NCBI RefSeq assembly: GCF_023806635.1
Contig: NZ_JAMTDQ010000063.1
Coordinates: 1 to 64,000 of the forward strand
Length of the DNA: 64,000 bases
Source of the DNA: Accumulibacter sp.
Lineage (GTDB): Bacteria; Pseudomonadota; Gammaproteobacteria; Burkholderiales; Rhodocyclaceae
Direction of reading: 5' to 3'
Shown here: positions 53,737 through 62,815 of the stretch, one piece after another
Layout of the letters: every line of letters begins with the position of its first letter
Numbering within the stretch: the stretch's first letter is position 1
Notes under the pieces: model-generated
Told to the model about the DNA's origin: nothing
Database searches by the model: none
Seen by the model: the letters and a program-made list of their open reading frames with translations, nothing else
Program-made: the position numbers and the translations under genes

Positions 53737-54411
53737 TCAGCGCCCAGCGTCGGCCAGTTGCCGGAGGCCCGCACGATCGACGACGACGATCTGCTCGCGC
53801 GCGAGCGACACGAAGCCGGCGGCAGCAAAGTTCTTGAGCAGGCGACTGACGATCTCGCGAACGCTTCCGAGCTCTTCGGCGAGGGCTTGGTGGGTGCAGT
53901 AGATGGCATCGCCGCGGGCAAGCAGCAGCTTGGCAAGTCTCTGGTCGAGACGGTGGAAAGCGACCTCCTCGACGAGTTGCATCAGCTCGGCGATGCGTTC
54001 GGCAAAGAGTCGGAAGACGAAGTCGCGAAAGGGGCGGCTGGTGGCGACCAGTTCCTCGAAAACGGCGATTGGCAGGAGGAGCAGAGAGACCGGCGTCTCG
54101 GCTATGCCGCGCGCGGAATAGGGGCTGCCGGCGAGCAGGCAGCTCGAGGTGATGACGCACGAATCGCCTGCCGGGACCCGGTAGAGCAGTATCTCGCGTC
54201 CGCCCGCCGAGATCTTCACGACCTTGATCGTGCCGTGGAGGATCAGCGGGAAGCCCTTGCACGTCTGTCCTTCCGCGAACACCTCACGGCTGGTCGGCAA
54301 CTGCAGGGGGGTCGCCGCCTGGCACAATGCCGCCAGCTGGCTGGCCGGCAAGGTGCGCAGTGCCGGGTAGAGCAGCAGTAGCGCCTGTTGCTGATCCGCT
54401 CGCTTTTCCAT
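53737..54411 (-). CDS. Crp/Fnr family transcriptional regulator
   Basis: The 224-residue protein has an N-terminal cyclic-nucleotide-binding-like barrel (FAEGQTCKGFPLILHGTIKVVKISAGGREILLYRVPAGDSCVIT) and a C-terminal winged helix-turn-helix (THQALAEELGSVREIVSRLLKNFAAAGFV). The barrel has a Cys at about 52 and another at about 88, but no N-terminal FNR Fe-S cluster Cys set, and the cAMP phosphate-binding RxS is not obvious. The effector is therefore unknown. It is translationally linked to xth (TGATG). A likely operator lies before the DUF2892 gene. Confidence 0.88.
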   Translation of the reverse strand: MEKRADQQQALLLLYPALRTLPASQLAALCQAATPLQLPTSREVFAEGQTCKGFPLILHGTIKVVKISAGGREILLYRVPAGDSCVITSSCLLAGSPYSARGIAETPVSLLLLPIAVFEELVATSRPFRDFVFRLFAERIAELMQLVEEVAFHRLDQRLAKLLLARGDAIYCTHQALAEELGSVREIVSRLLKNFAAAGFVSLAREQIVVVDRAGLRQLADAGR

Positions 54412-55178
54412 CAATCCGTCAGCTCTGCGGTGACCGGTGCATGGTCCGAGGGACGTTCGAGCTTGCGCATCGCGCGTCCGATGCCTGCGGCGGTGCAGCG
54501 GGCTGCCAGTGGCGAGGAGAGGAGGATGTGGTCGATTCGCAATCCATGATTCTTCTGAAAGCCGAGCATGCGGTAGTCCCACCATGTGAAGCTCCGCTCG
54601 GCCTGCGCGAACAGGCGAAAGCTGTCGTGCATGCCGAGGTCCAGCAGGGCCCGATAGGAACGGCGCTCGGCTTCCGAGCAGAGGACTTGTCCGGCCCAGG
54701 CGATCGGATCGTGGACATCGCGGTCTTCGGGCGCAATGTTGAAGTCGCCGGCGACGATGAGCTGCGGATTGTCGCTCAGGAGTTCGCTGATCCAGCGCTG
54801 CAGGGCATCCAGCCAGGCAAGCTTGTACCGGTACTTGTCGCTGCCGACTGCCTGGCCATTCGGGACGTAGGCGCAGACGACACGGGTTCCCCTGACCGTC
54901 GCCGTCAGCAGGCGCATCTGCTCATCAGGCAGCAGGGGGTTGCCGACCACCACGTCCGTCGCGGGCTCCCGGGTCAGCAGGGCGACACCGTTATAGGTCT
55001 TCTGGCCGGCAAATGCGCAGCGATAGCCATGGGCTTCGAGGTCCAGCCTCGGGAAACTGCAGTCCTCAAGCTTCGTCTCCTGCAGACAGACGATGTCCGG
55101 GCGCCCGCTGTCGAGCCACGCCAAGAGCTGTGGCAGGCGGATCTTGAGCGAGTTCACGTTCCAGGTAGCGATCTTCAT
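54411..55178 (-). CDS. xth: Exodeoxyribonuclease III
   Basis: The 255-residue exonuclease/AP endonuclease has MKIATWNVNSLKIRLPQLLAWL, the metal-binding Glu in CLQETKLED, GDFNIAPEDRDV and the C-terminal RIDHILLSS and SDHAPVTAEL. It repairs abasic sites and blocked 3' ends. The length is typical. It is first in the unit xth - Crp/Fnr - DUF2892. A TATAAG on the minus strand (55257-55252) may be its -10 box. Confidence 0.95.
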   Translation of the reverse strand: MKIATWNVNSLKIRLPQLLAWLDSGRPDIVCLQETKLEDCSFPRLDLEAHGYRCAFAGQKTYNGVALLTREPATDVVVGNPLLPDEQMRLLTATVRGTRVVCAYVPNGQAVGSDKYRYKLAWLDALQRWISELLSDNPQLIVAGDFNIAPEDRDVHDPIAWAGQVLCSEAERRSYRALLDLGMHDSFRLFAQAERSFTWWDYRMLGFQKNHGLRIDHILLSSPLAARCTAAGIGRAMRKLERPSDHAPVTAELTD

Positions 55179-55629
55179 CGGCGGACGACGGGGTGGCGCG
55201 AAGGGTCCCTCAGGGCGACCCTGCGCTGTCCGGTCACCCTTCTGTTGAGCACTTATATGAGCATGTTAGCGTATCGTCTGTTGTTTTCGCCGTCATTGCT
55301 CAAGAAATGGTGCGCAGTGTGCGTTATTTCCCTTGTGCGAGGTGCTGCAGCCGGTATCCTTCGACCGTTGCCAAGCCCGTTCGGGTAGTGTCTGACTGGA
55401 AGGGCGCTCGTGGCATTGCGGTGCGTGGGAGCAGGCGTCCGGTGTGAGTGGCAAGCAGCGTGGGCTCGTAATCTTGCGGGCGTTTTTGTGCTCGCTCGAG
55501 CGCTGCGCCTTTCTTGCCGTCCGGGCCAATTCCACTATACTGTCGCGCGCTCCATGGGGGGCGCCGGCCCGGGCACGAGTCACTTGTGGTGAACCGTTTC
55601 CAAGCTGGGGATTTGAATAGGAGAAAACC
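55179..55629. other. Intergenic region upstream of the exopolysaccharide locus
   Basis: No gene is supported in this 450-base stretch between divergent xth and the exopolysaccharide genes. The right part holds a good promoter (55514-55541) and AGGAG before ATG 55630. The left part includes a TATAAG that may serve xth. No clear operator palindrome was found. Confidence 0.5.
55514..55541 (+). promoter_or_regulatory. Sigma-70 promoter of the exopolysaccharide locus
   Basis: TTGCCG (55514-55519), a 16-base spacer and TATACT (55536-55541) give a probable promoter with a start near 55548 and an 80-base leader before the export lipoprotein gene. Confidence 0.6.
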
Positions 55630-56265
55630 ATGCTCAAGCGCCTGAATGCCGTCATTGGCGTTATCCTTCGTTGGTTCGTGCCGGCCGTCACCGTAGCCTT
55701 GGCCGCCGGTTGCGCCTCGTCGTTCCCGCCGGCACCCGTCTCGGCAGCATCGTCCGACTATCGCTACATCATCGGTCCTGGCGACAACGTCAATATCGTC
55801 GTCTGGCGCAATCCGGAGCTTTCGATGTCGGTGCCCGTGCGTCCAGATGGACTCATTGCCGGTCCCTTGATCGAGGACATGCAGGCGATGGGCAAGACGC
55901 CGACCGCACTGGCACGCGACATGGAGAAAGCCCTCGGAACCTTCATCCGCGATCCGATCGTTACCGTCATCGTCACCGGTTTCGTCGGTACCCAGGCCGA
56001 ACAGATCCGGGTCATCGGCGAGGCGGCCAAGCCGCAGTCGCTTCCCTACCGACAGAACATGACCCTGCTTGACGTGATGATCGCCGTTGGTGGGCTGACC
56101 GACTTCGCCGATGGCAATCGCGCGTCTGTCCTGCGGGTCAACCCCGAAGGACCGAGCCAGCAATATGGCGTTCGCCTGACCGACCTGATTCGACGGGGGG
56201 ATGTCTCGGCGAACGTCGACATGAAACCGGGTGATGTGCTGATCATTCCGCAGAGCTGGTTCTGA
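55630..56265 (+). CDS. XrtA/PEP-CTERM-type exopolysaccharide export lipoprotein (Wza/polysaccharide-export family)
   Basis: The 211-residue protein has a lipoprotein signal (VALAAGCASS, lipid-bearing Cys28), then the polysaccharide biosynthesis/export domain (YIIGPGDNVNIVVWRNPELSMSVPVRPDG) and a SLBB-like segment (IRVIGEAAKPQSLPYRQNMTLLDVMIAVGGL, then ASVLRVN). Such proteins form the periplasmic part of the outer-membrane exit channel. It is shorter than E. coli Wza, as usual for exosortase-A-linked loci. AGGAG precedes ATG 55630. It is the first gene of the locus. Confidence 0.9.
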   Translation: MLKRLNAVIGVILRWFVPAVTVALAAGCASSFPPAPVSAASSDYRYIIGPGDNVNIVVWRNPELSMSVPVRPDGLIAGPLIEDMQAMGKTPTALARDMEKALGTFIRDPIVTVIVTGFVGTQAEQIRVIGEAAKPQSLPYRQNMTLLDVMIAVGGLTDFADGNRASVLRVNPEGPSQQYGVRLTDLIRRGDVSANVDMKPGDVLIIPQSWF

Positions 56266-56371
56266 TCCACGGGTGGCAGGCCGTCCCGTTGCAATCCTGG
56301 TTCCATTTCGTGCCCTCGCGCCATGCGGTCTGGCGGGGGCCGCAACCGCTAACTGATAAAGTCTGAATCCG

Positions 56372-57931
56372 ATGGATGAACTGCTTCGACAGGCTATCGC
56401 CGTCCTGCGCGGAATGTGGCAGCGCCGCTGGCTGGGAATCATCGTCGCCTGGATCGTGGGTCTCGCCAGCGTCGTGGCGGTGATTGCCATCCCCGACAAG
56501 TATGAGGCTTCGGCCCGTGTCTATGTCGACACGCAGTCGATCCTGAGACCGCTGATGTCGGGTCTGGTCACACAGCCCAACATCGACCAGCAGGTGAACA
56601 TGCTGAGCCGCACCCTGATCACCCGCCCAAACGTCGAGAAGCTGATCAGAATGGCTGATCTCGATCTGAAGGTCCAGTCGCGGTCGGAACGCGAAAGTCT
56701 CATCGAAGGGCTGATGTCCGCGCTGAAGATCAACAACACCTCGCGGGACAACATCTATACGATCACTTATCGGGATACCAATCCGGAGAGCGCGAAGCGG
56801 GTTGTGCAGTCGCTGGTGTCGATCTTCGTCGAATCGAACTTGGGTGATGCGCGCAAGGACACGGAGTCGGCACGCAAGTTTCTCGACAAGGAGATCACGC
56901 AGTACGAGAAGAGGCTCGAGGAGGCGGAGGCGCGCCTGAAGGAGTTCAAGATCCGCAACATGGCAACCCAGAGCGCCGAGGGCAAGGACTACTTCGCGCG
57001 CTTGACTGCCGCCGGCGCTCTGCTCGAGCAGAGCAAGCTGCAGTTGCGCGAGGCCGAGCAGTCGCGCGACACGCTCAAGCGGCACATCGTCGGTGACGAG
57101 CCCTCGCTCATGCCGGATCCGGCGCAGGAGTCCATCGCCGGCATCTCGGTTCCTGAACTGGATGCGCGCATCGATGCCTTGCAAAGGAATCTCGATGGTT
57201 TGCTGCAGCGTTACACCGACCAGCATCCCGATGTCGTCAGTGCGCGCCGTCTGATCAAGGAACTGGAGGACCAGAAGCGGCAGGAGGTTGCTGCCCGTCG
57301 CAAGGCGGCAGCCACCAATCCGGCTGCGTCGCTGAGCGGCAATCCGGCGCAGCAGCAACTGAAGCTGACGCTTTCCGAGGCCGACGCGAATGTCGCCGCC
57401 TTGCGCACCCGCGTCGCCGAATATCAGGCTCGCTACGACCGTCTCTCCGAGTCAGCGAAGATGATGCCGCAGATCGAAGCCGAGTTTGCCCAGCTCAATC
57501 GCGACTACGAGATCAACAAGAAGAACTACGAACAGCTGGTGCAGCGGCGTGAGTCGGCCAGCATGGGAAGCGAGATGGAGAACGCCGCTGGCGTTGATTT
57601 CCGGCTGATCGATCCTCCGCGGGCCTCGCCGAAACCGGTGGCACCGAACCGGACCCTCTTCCTGCCGTTGACCCTGCTGCTCGCCTTGGGTGCCGGCATC
57701 GCTGCCACCTTTGCCACGAGTCAGTTGCGCCCGGTTTTCTTCGATGCGCGGTCGTTGCGCGAAACGAGCGGCCTGCCGTTGCTGGGGACCGTGACGCTGC
57801 TGGTCGACGACGCGCGCAAGCAGCGCGAGCGGAAGGACATGCTGCGCTTCGCGGCAGCTTGCCTGACGCTGGTCGGCGCCTATGGGGCCGGTCTGCTTGC
57901 GTTGTTTCTCATTTCCGTCCGTACTGCCTGA
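56372..57931 (+). CDS. XrtA-type polysaccharide chain-length determinant (Wzz family)
   Basis: The 519-residue protein has a Wzz N-terminal domain with membrane helix RRWLGIIVAWIVGLASVVAV (residues about 19-38), long periplasmic coiled coils (residues 160-240, EKRLEEAEARLKEFK; 340-400), and C-terminal membrane helices at about 430-450 and 490-515. These proteins set chain length and contact the tyrosine kinase. The P-loop kinase is a separate gene, ten bases downstream. A 106-base gap separates it from the export gene. Confidence 0.9.
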   Translation: MDELLRQAIAVLRGMWQRRWLGIIVAWIVGLASVVAVIAIPDKYEASARVYVDTQSILRPLMSGLVTQPNIDQQVNMLSRTLITRPNVEKLIRMADLDLKVQSRSERESLIEGLMSALKINNTSRDNIYTITYRDTNPESAKRVVQSLVSIFVESNLGDARKDTESARKFLDKEITQYEKRLEEAEARLKEFKIRNMATQSAEGKDYFARLTAAGALLEQSKLQLREAEQSRDTLKRHIVGDEPSLMPDPAQESIAGISVPELDARIDALQRNLDGLLQRYTDQHPDVVSARRLIKELEDQKRQEVAARRKAAATNPAASLSGNPAQQQLKLTLSEADANVAALRTRVAEYQARYDRLSESAKMMPQIEAEFAQLNRDYEINKKNYEQLVQRRESASMGSEMENAAGVDFRLIDPPRASPKPVAPNRTLFLPLTLLLALGAGIAATFATSQLRPVFFDARSLRETSGLPLLGTVTLLVDDARKQRERKDMLRFAAACLTLVGAYGAGLLALFLISVRTA

Positions 57932-57940
57932 GGAAAACCG

Positions 57941-58939
57941 ATGAGCCTCATTGAACAAGCGGCGAAACGTCTCGAGCAGCTGCGCAAGGCTGGGGTTTCC
58001 GTACATGGTCCGACATCGGACGATGATCAGGGGCCCACGGACGGGGGGGGCGAGACCCGCGTGCCGAGCGCCGCCGCATCATTGGAGCTTGGCCCGTCCG
58101 CTGCGTTGGCCAGTGTCGCAGCGGCAACCCGGGGTGCGGCCCCGGTCGCCACTGCAGCACCGCCACCGGCACCTGCGCCGGTGTCGCGGCGTGTCGAGAT
58201 CGACCTGCAGGCGCTCGCGGCCCGCGGTCTGATGAGCCCCGATGCGCCACGCTCGCAACTGGCGGACCAGTTCCGCGTCATCAAGCGGCCGCTGATCGCC
58301 AACGCCATGGGCCGAGGAGTTGCTCCTTTGAAGCGTGGCAACCTGATCATGGTGACGAGCGCGCTGTCGGGTGAGGGCAAGAGCTTCACGGCGATCAATC
58401 TGGCGATCAGTATCGCCATGGAGCTCGACAATACGGTCATGCTGGTCGATGCCGATGTACCCAAGCCGTCGGTGTTGAAAATGCTGGGTGTTGAGCCGGC
58501 GCGCGGTCTGCTCGATGTGCTGACCGATCAATCGGTGGAACTCTCGCAGGTGCTGCTGCGTACCAACGTCGAGAAGCTGAGCATCCTGCCGAGCGGTATG
58601 CAGCACGCGCGCGCAACCGAACTGCTGGCCAGCGCGGCGATGGCGCAGATGCTTGACGAGATGGCCAGTCGCTATCCGGACCGGATCATCATTTTCGACT
58701 CGCCGCCGCTGTTGATGACCACGGAATCGCGGGTCCTGGCCAGCCACATGGGCCAGGTGGTGGTGGTGGTGAAGGCCGCAAGCACCGCCCGTAGCGATGT
58801 CAAGCATGCTCTGATGACGATCGATTCGTGCCCGGTGAAGCTGATGCTGCTCAATCAGGCGCGGAGCGTGTCGCAGGACGGATATGGCTACGGTTATGGC
58901 TATGGGTATGGCTATGGTTATGGTTCCGAAGGTGCTTGA
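57941..58939 (+). CDS. XrtA-associated tyrosine autokinase (Wzc-like BY-kinase domain)
   Basis: The 332-residue protein has an Ala/Pro-rich N-terminus (residues 20-85), then a BY-kinase with Walker A TSALSGEGKSFTA near 140-150, Walker A' VMLVDADVPKPS near 167, and Walker B IIIFDSPPLL near 252. The C-terminus is a Tyr cluster: seven Gly-Tyr units (Tyr315 to Tyr327, every second residue) for autophosphorylation. The cycle of phosphorylation with the chain-length protein controls polymer export. The DNA of the Gly-Tyr run is a near-perfect hexanucleotide repeat, and possible starts of the next gene lie in it. Confidence 0.92.
   Translation: MSLIEQAAKRLEQLRKAGVSVHGPTSDDDQGPTDGGGETRVPSAAASLELGPSAALASVAAATRGAAPVATAAPPPAPAPVSRRVEIDLQALAARGLMSPDAPRSQLADQFRVIKRPLIANAMGRGVAPLKRGNLIMVTSALSGEGKSFTAINLAISIAMELDNTVMLVDADVPKPSVLKMLGVEPARGLLDVLTDQSVELSQVLLRTNVEKLSILPSGMQHARATELLASAAMAQMLDEMASRYPDRIIIFDSPPLLMTTESRVLASHMGQVVVVVKAASTARSDVKHALMTIDSCPVKLMLLNQARSVSQDGYGYGYGYGYGYGYGSEGA
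58881..58924 (+). repeat. Hexanucleotide GGNTAT repeat coding the Gly-Tyr tail
   Basis: Seven near-identical six-base units (GGNTAT, one TAC variant) encode the kinase tail. In another frame they read Met/Ala/Val codons with several ATG, which lie before the next gene. Slippage by whole units would change the number of phosphorylatable Tyr without shifting either frame. Confidence 0.8.
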
Positions 58940-60509
58940 GGTCGCGGCATGCCCTGGCGACGCTGCGAGGCTTGCTGCGCCGTCAATTTCCGCTTGCCTG
59001 CAGCCTGCGCGCCCGCCCCTGCCGGTGGCCTGCATGCTCGTCGTGCTGGCGCTGCCGGCGCACGCAGAGAACTGGACCATCACGCCGAACATCGCGATCG
59101 GCGGGACGCTGACCAACAACCTGTATCTGACATCGACGAACCGTACCAGCGATCTGGTGACCTCGATCACGCCGGGCATCTCGATCGACGGCCGGGGGGC
59201 ACGCGCCAATCTTCGACTGGGCTACGGGATCACACAGAACATCTACGCGCGCGAGTCTTCGGAGAACAACCGGCAGCAGAGTCTCGTTGCTGCCGGGACG
59301 CTGGAGGCGGTCGAGGACTGGCTGTTCGTCGACGCCAGCTCGACGATCTCGCAGCAGTACCTTTCCGCTTTCGGTCCGGTCGCCCCCTCCAACGTCAACA
59401 TCAACCGCAACCGCACCGAGACCTTCTATTACTCACTTTCGCCGTACATCCGGGGCCGTCTGCTCTCGTCTGCCGACTACCTGCTGCGCTACACGGTCAG
59501 CGGGACCAATCCGGACTCGTCGGCGGTGTCCAACACGACGACGAGTCAGTGGCTGGGGCGCATCAACGGCAATACGCGCTGGAGCGCGCTCAGCTGGTCG
59601 ATCGACTACAGCAGCAACAGTGCCAACTACGATGTCGGCCGTGACCGTGAGGACACACGCTACGGCCTGACGCTGTCGTACCGTTTCAATCCTGAACTGC
59701 AGGTTTCGGCGATCTTCGGACGGGAGAGGACGAACCTCGTCAGCCTGCAGGAGGAGACAAACAATGACTCCGGCTTCGGTCTGCTGTGGACGCCAAGTCC
59801 GCGGACGAAGCTCGAGGGGCGAGTGACGCGGCGCTTCTTCGGCGACGGCTACAACGTTGCCTTCAGTCATCGCAGGCCGCTGTCGGCCATCTCCTACACG
59901 GCGAGCCGCGACGTCTCCTATCAGCCGGCCGGGGTCACGAACACCGGTCAGGGGAGCAACTTCGATGCTTTCTACGCGATCGTCGCGGCGAACAATCCCG
60001 GTCTTGCTCCGGATGCGATCAGGGCGCAGGTCAACCAGATTCTGCTCGGCAGGGGTGTCCCGGCCGACGGCTCGGTAGTCAACGGCTACCTGACCAACCG
60101 ACCGAACCTGCAGACGTCGCAGCAGATTACCTATGCGCTCCTCGGCGTGCGCAACACGCTGACCTTCAACGCGAGCGAGAGCCAGCAGCAGCCCCTGGGT
60201 GTGATCAGCGGCTTGACCGACGACTACTCGCTAGCCAATGAAGTGACCCAGCGCGGCTATGGCGTGATCTGGGGCCATCAGCTCACCGGGTTGTCGTCCT
60301 TGTCACTGTCGCTCAATCAACAGCGCAGCTTGGCTAAAGCAAGCGGTGCCGTGGACACGAAGACCACGGGTGCCTATCTCCTGTTCTCCACCTCGATCGG
60401 CCCTCGGACCAGCGCCAACGTTGGCGCCCGCCACGTGATTTCCGACGGTGGCGTCAATGCGGACTATACCGAGAGCGCCCTGACTGCCTCGCTATCGCAC
60501 AACTTCTGA
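58920..60509 (+). CDS. PEP-CTERM/XrtA system outer-membrane beta-barrel protein (TIGR03016 type)
   Basis: The protein of about 530 residues has a hydrophobic signal region ending ALPAHAENW, followed by WTITPNIAIGGTLTNNLYL and many alternating beta-strands with Trp/Tyr girdles, ending SLSHNF (C-terminal Phe, typical of outer-membrane barrels). It resembles the large unknown barrel family found only in exosortase-A exopolysaccharide loci; it may form the exit pore with the export lipoprotein. The start is uncertain: ATG 58920 or GTG 58932 inside the kinase gene, or an internal ATG just before the hydrophobic core (CMLVVLALP). Confidence 0.85.
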   Translation: MVPKVLEVAACPGDAARLAAPSISACLQPARPPLPVACMLVVLALPAHAENWTITPNIAIGGTLTNNLYLTSTNRTSDLVTSITPGISIDGRGARANLRLGYGITQNIYARESSENNRQQSLVAAGTLEAVEDWLFVDASSTISQQYLSAFGPVAPSNVNINRNRTETFYYSLSPYIRGRLLSSADYLLRYTVSGTNPDSSAVSNTTTSQWLGRINGNTRWSALSWSIDYSSNSANYDVGRDREDTRYGLTLSYRFNPELQVSAIFGRERTNLVSLQEETNNDSGFGLLWTPSPRTKLEGRVTRRFFGDGYNVAFSHRRPLSAISYTASRDVSYQPAGVTNTGQGSNFDAFYAIVAANNPGLAPDAIRAQVNQILLGRGVPADGSVVNGYLTNRPNLQTSQQITYALLGVRNTLTFNASESQQQPLGVISGLTDDYSLANEVTQRGYGVIWGHQLTGLSSLSLSLNQQRSLAKASGAVDTKTTGAYLLFSTSIGPRTSANVGARHVISDGGVNADYTESALTASLSHNF

Positions 60510-60518
60510 TCGATCTGC

Positions 60519-61613
60519 ATGTACGAATCATTCTATGGCTTGAGCAGCAAGCCGTTCCAGCTCAACCCGGACCCTTCGTTCTATTTCGCCAGCAAGCAGC
60601 ACCGACGTGCGATGGCCTATCTGGAGTATGGCCTCAATCAGAACGAAGGATTCATCGTCGTCACGGGTGAGGTGGGCGCTGGCAAGACGACGATCGTTCG
60701 TGGCCTGCTGAATGAGCTCGATTCCGAGAAGGTGGTCGCCGCACAGCTGGTGAGTACGCAGCTTGACGCCGAGGACACCTTGCGCATGGTGGCCGCCGCC
60801 TTTGGTGTCGGTGGCAGGAACTTGGGAAAATCGGAGACTCTGCTGGCCCTCGAGGCGTTTCTGGTCGATGTCACTCGCCAAGGCAAACGCTGCCTGCTGA
60901 TCGTCGATGAGGCTCAGAACCTGACTGCGCGTGCGGTCGAGGAACTGCGCATGCTGTCGAATTTCCAGTTTGGTACCCAGGCCCTGCTGCAGAGCTTTCT
61001 GATTGGCCAGCCGGAGTTTCGCAGGATCATGCAGAGCCCGCAGATGCAGCAGCTGCGTCAACGCGTGATCGCCGCCTGCCATATCGGCCCCATGGACCAG
61101 GACGAGACGCAGGCCTACATCGAACATCGTCTGAAGTGTGCCGGCTCGACGGGATCGCCACGCTTCGATGCCGGCGCCTTTGAAGCCGTCTTCGAAGCCA
61201 GCGGTGGCGTTCCGCGGCGGATCAATGCCCACTGCGACCGCCTGTTGCTGGCCGGTTTCCTCACCGGCAAGAGCGGGTTTGTCCGTGGCGATGTGGAAGA
61301 GGTTGCGCGTGAACTGCGCGAGGAGACGCAGGCGGGTTCGACCGTGGTGGTGGCCGGCAGCGGTGACGCCGCGCAACCGGCGGCACATCCGCAGCTGACC
61401 GACAGCGGCATCCTCGACATCGACCTGTCGCGCGTTACCCTCGATCGCAACACTGCCGACGAGGCTGCACGCGTCATCGCCGATCTGAAGAGCGGCCAGT
61501 CGGAGCAGCGTCTGATTCGCATCGAGCGCAGCATGTTCCGCCTTGAGCGGAACAACGCGGCGATCTTGTCGCTGCTGCAGCAACTGGTCGATGCGGTCCG
61601 GGTCAAGCAATGA
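60519..61613 (+). CDS. XrtA/PEP-CTERM-associated AAA ATPase (ExeA-like)
   Basis: The 364-residue protein begins MYESFYGLSSKPFQLNPDPSFYF, a hallmark of this family, with Walker A GEVGAGKTT at 49-57 and Walker B LLIVDEAQNL at 126-135, then sensor segments ending RRINAHCDRLLL. A C-terminal part of about 90 residues is helical (IRIERSMFRLERNNAAILSLLQQL). Relatives include ExeA of type II secretion. Its role in polymer export is unknown. It lies ten bases after the barrel gene. Confidence 0.9.
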   Translation: MYESFYGLSSKPFQLNPDPSFYFASKQHRRAMAYLEYGLNQNEGFIVVTGEVGAGKTTIVRGLLNELDSEKVVAAQLVSTQLDAEDTLRMVAAAFGVGGRNLGKSETLLALEAFLVDVTRQGKRCLLIVDEAQNLTARAVEELRMLSNFQFGTQALLQSFLIGQPEFRRIMQSPQMQQLRQRVIAACHIGPMDQDETQAYIEHRLKCAGSTGSPRFDAGAFEAVFEASGGVPRRINAHCDRLLLAGFLTGKSGFVRGDVEEVARELREETQAGSTVVVAGSGDAAQPAAHPQLTDSGILDIDLSRVTLDRNTADEAARVIADLKSGQSEQRLIRIERSMFRLERNNAAILSLLQQLVDAVRVKQ

Positions 61614-61625
61614 AAGGATATCGTC

Positions 61626-62798
61626 GTGGTCGATGAAACATGGCCTGCGGGTCTCGGACCGATAGTCTGCATCGTCGGTGCGCGGCCGAATTTCATGAAG
61701 ATGGCACCGATTCTGCGCGCGTTCGCAGCCCATCGCCCGCAACTGCCTTCGTTGCTCGTCCACACCGGCCAGCATTACGATCGCGACATGAACGATCGGC
61801 TGTTCGACGATCTGCGGCTGCCGCGGCCTGATATCAATCTGGAAGTCGGCTCCGGCACGCATGCGGTGCAGACGGCTGAGGTGATGCGTCGCTTCGAGCC
61901 CGTGCTCGACGCACAGAGGCCGGCCTGCGTGCTCGTTGTCGGCGACGTCAACTCGACCCTCGCCTGTGCCCTCGTCTGCGCCAAGAAGGATGTGGCCGTG
62001 GTGCACGTCGAGGCCGGCCTGCGCAGCCACGATCGCCGCATGCCGGAAGAGATCAACCGGCTCCTGACCGACCAGATTGCCGACCGGCTCTACACGACCG
62101 AGCGTGGTGCGCACCTGAATCTCCAACGCGAAGGGGTGGCGGCAGAGCGCGTGTGCTTCGTCGGCAACGTCATGATCGACTCCCTGCTGGCCAATAGCCA
62201 GTTCGCACCGCCCGCCACGAAGACGCTGCAGCTCGCAGGTGTGGACGCGCGGATTGTCGATGGTGCTCCCGGCTACGCCGTCGTGACGCTGCATCGACCG
62301 TCGAACGTCGATCGGCTGGAGTCGCTGCGACCGCTGCTGCACGTCTTGCGCGAGGTTTCGGAGCGGCTGCCGCTGATTTTCGCCATGCACCCGCGAACGC
62401 GCGCCAACATGGAGCGTTTTGGTCTGCAGGATGTGCTGCGCAGCCCGCGCATCGTCATCCTGCCCCCACAAGGGTATCTGGAGATGCTGGGTCTGCTCAA
62501 GGGGGCGACGCTCGTGCTCTCGGATTCCGGCGGCCTGCAGGAGGAAAGCACGGCCCTTGGCGTGCCCTGCCTGACGGTGCGAGAGAACACCGAGCGACCG
62601 ATCACCGTCGAAGAGGGAACCAATACGCTGGTGGGCAGCGATCCTGACGCGATTCGCTCCGGCGTCGACGAGATCCTGGGCGGATCCGGCAAGAGCGGTC
62701 GGGTCCCGGAGTTCTGGGATGGCCGGGCGGCCGAAAGGATCGCTGCCGACCTCGCCGCGTGGCTGCTGGCACGGCACCAGCCGCAGGCCTCGCTCTAG
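61626..62798 (+). CDS. wecB: UDP-N-acetylglucosamine 2-epimerase (non-hydrolysing)
   Basis: The 390-residue GT-B-fold epimerase has VGARPNFMKMAPILRAF, HTGQHYDRDMND, VVGDVNSTLA, VHVEAGLRSHDRRMPEEINR and LSDSGGLQEESTALGVPCLTVRENTERPIT. It interconverts UDP-GlcNAc and UDP-ManNAc, so an N-acetylmannosamine-derived sugar may occur in the exopolymer. It starts with GTG 61626, with AAAGGA upstream, 12 bases after the ATPase gene. Confidence 0.93.
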   Translation: MVDETWPAGLGPIVCIVGARPNFMKMAPILRAFAAHRPQLPSLLVHTGQHYDRDMNDRLFDDLRLPRPDINLEVGSGTHAVQTAEVMRRFEPVLDAQRPACVLVVGDVNSTLACALVCAKKDVAVVHVEAGLRSHDRRMPEEINRLLTDQIADRLYTTERGAHLNLQREGVAAERVCFVGNVMIDSLLANSQFAPPATKTLQLAGVDARIVDGAPGYAVVTLHRPSNVDRLESLRPLLHVLREVSERLPLIFAMHPRTRANMERFGLQDVLRSPRIVILPPQGYLEMLGLLKGATLVLSDSGGLQEESTALGVPCLTVRENTERPITVEEGTNTLVGSDPDAIRSGVDEILGGSGKSGRVPEFWDGRAAERIAADLAAWLLARHQPQASL

Positions 62799-62815
62799 GC
62801 GGCGGGGAGCGGGAG

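Noticed and set aside
52976..54262. 428-codon minus frame running from rsmA into the Crp/Fnr gene
   Set aside because: It overlaps three genes with firm assignments and contains no family motif.
60528..62777. 749-codon open frame antisense to the exopolysaccharide ATPase and wecB
   Set aside because: It spans two well-supported plus-strand genes and their junction, and its translation (many His/Arg/Gln) is that of an antisense frame.
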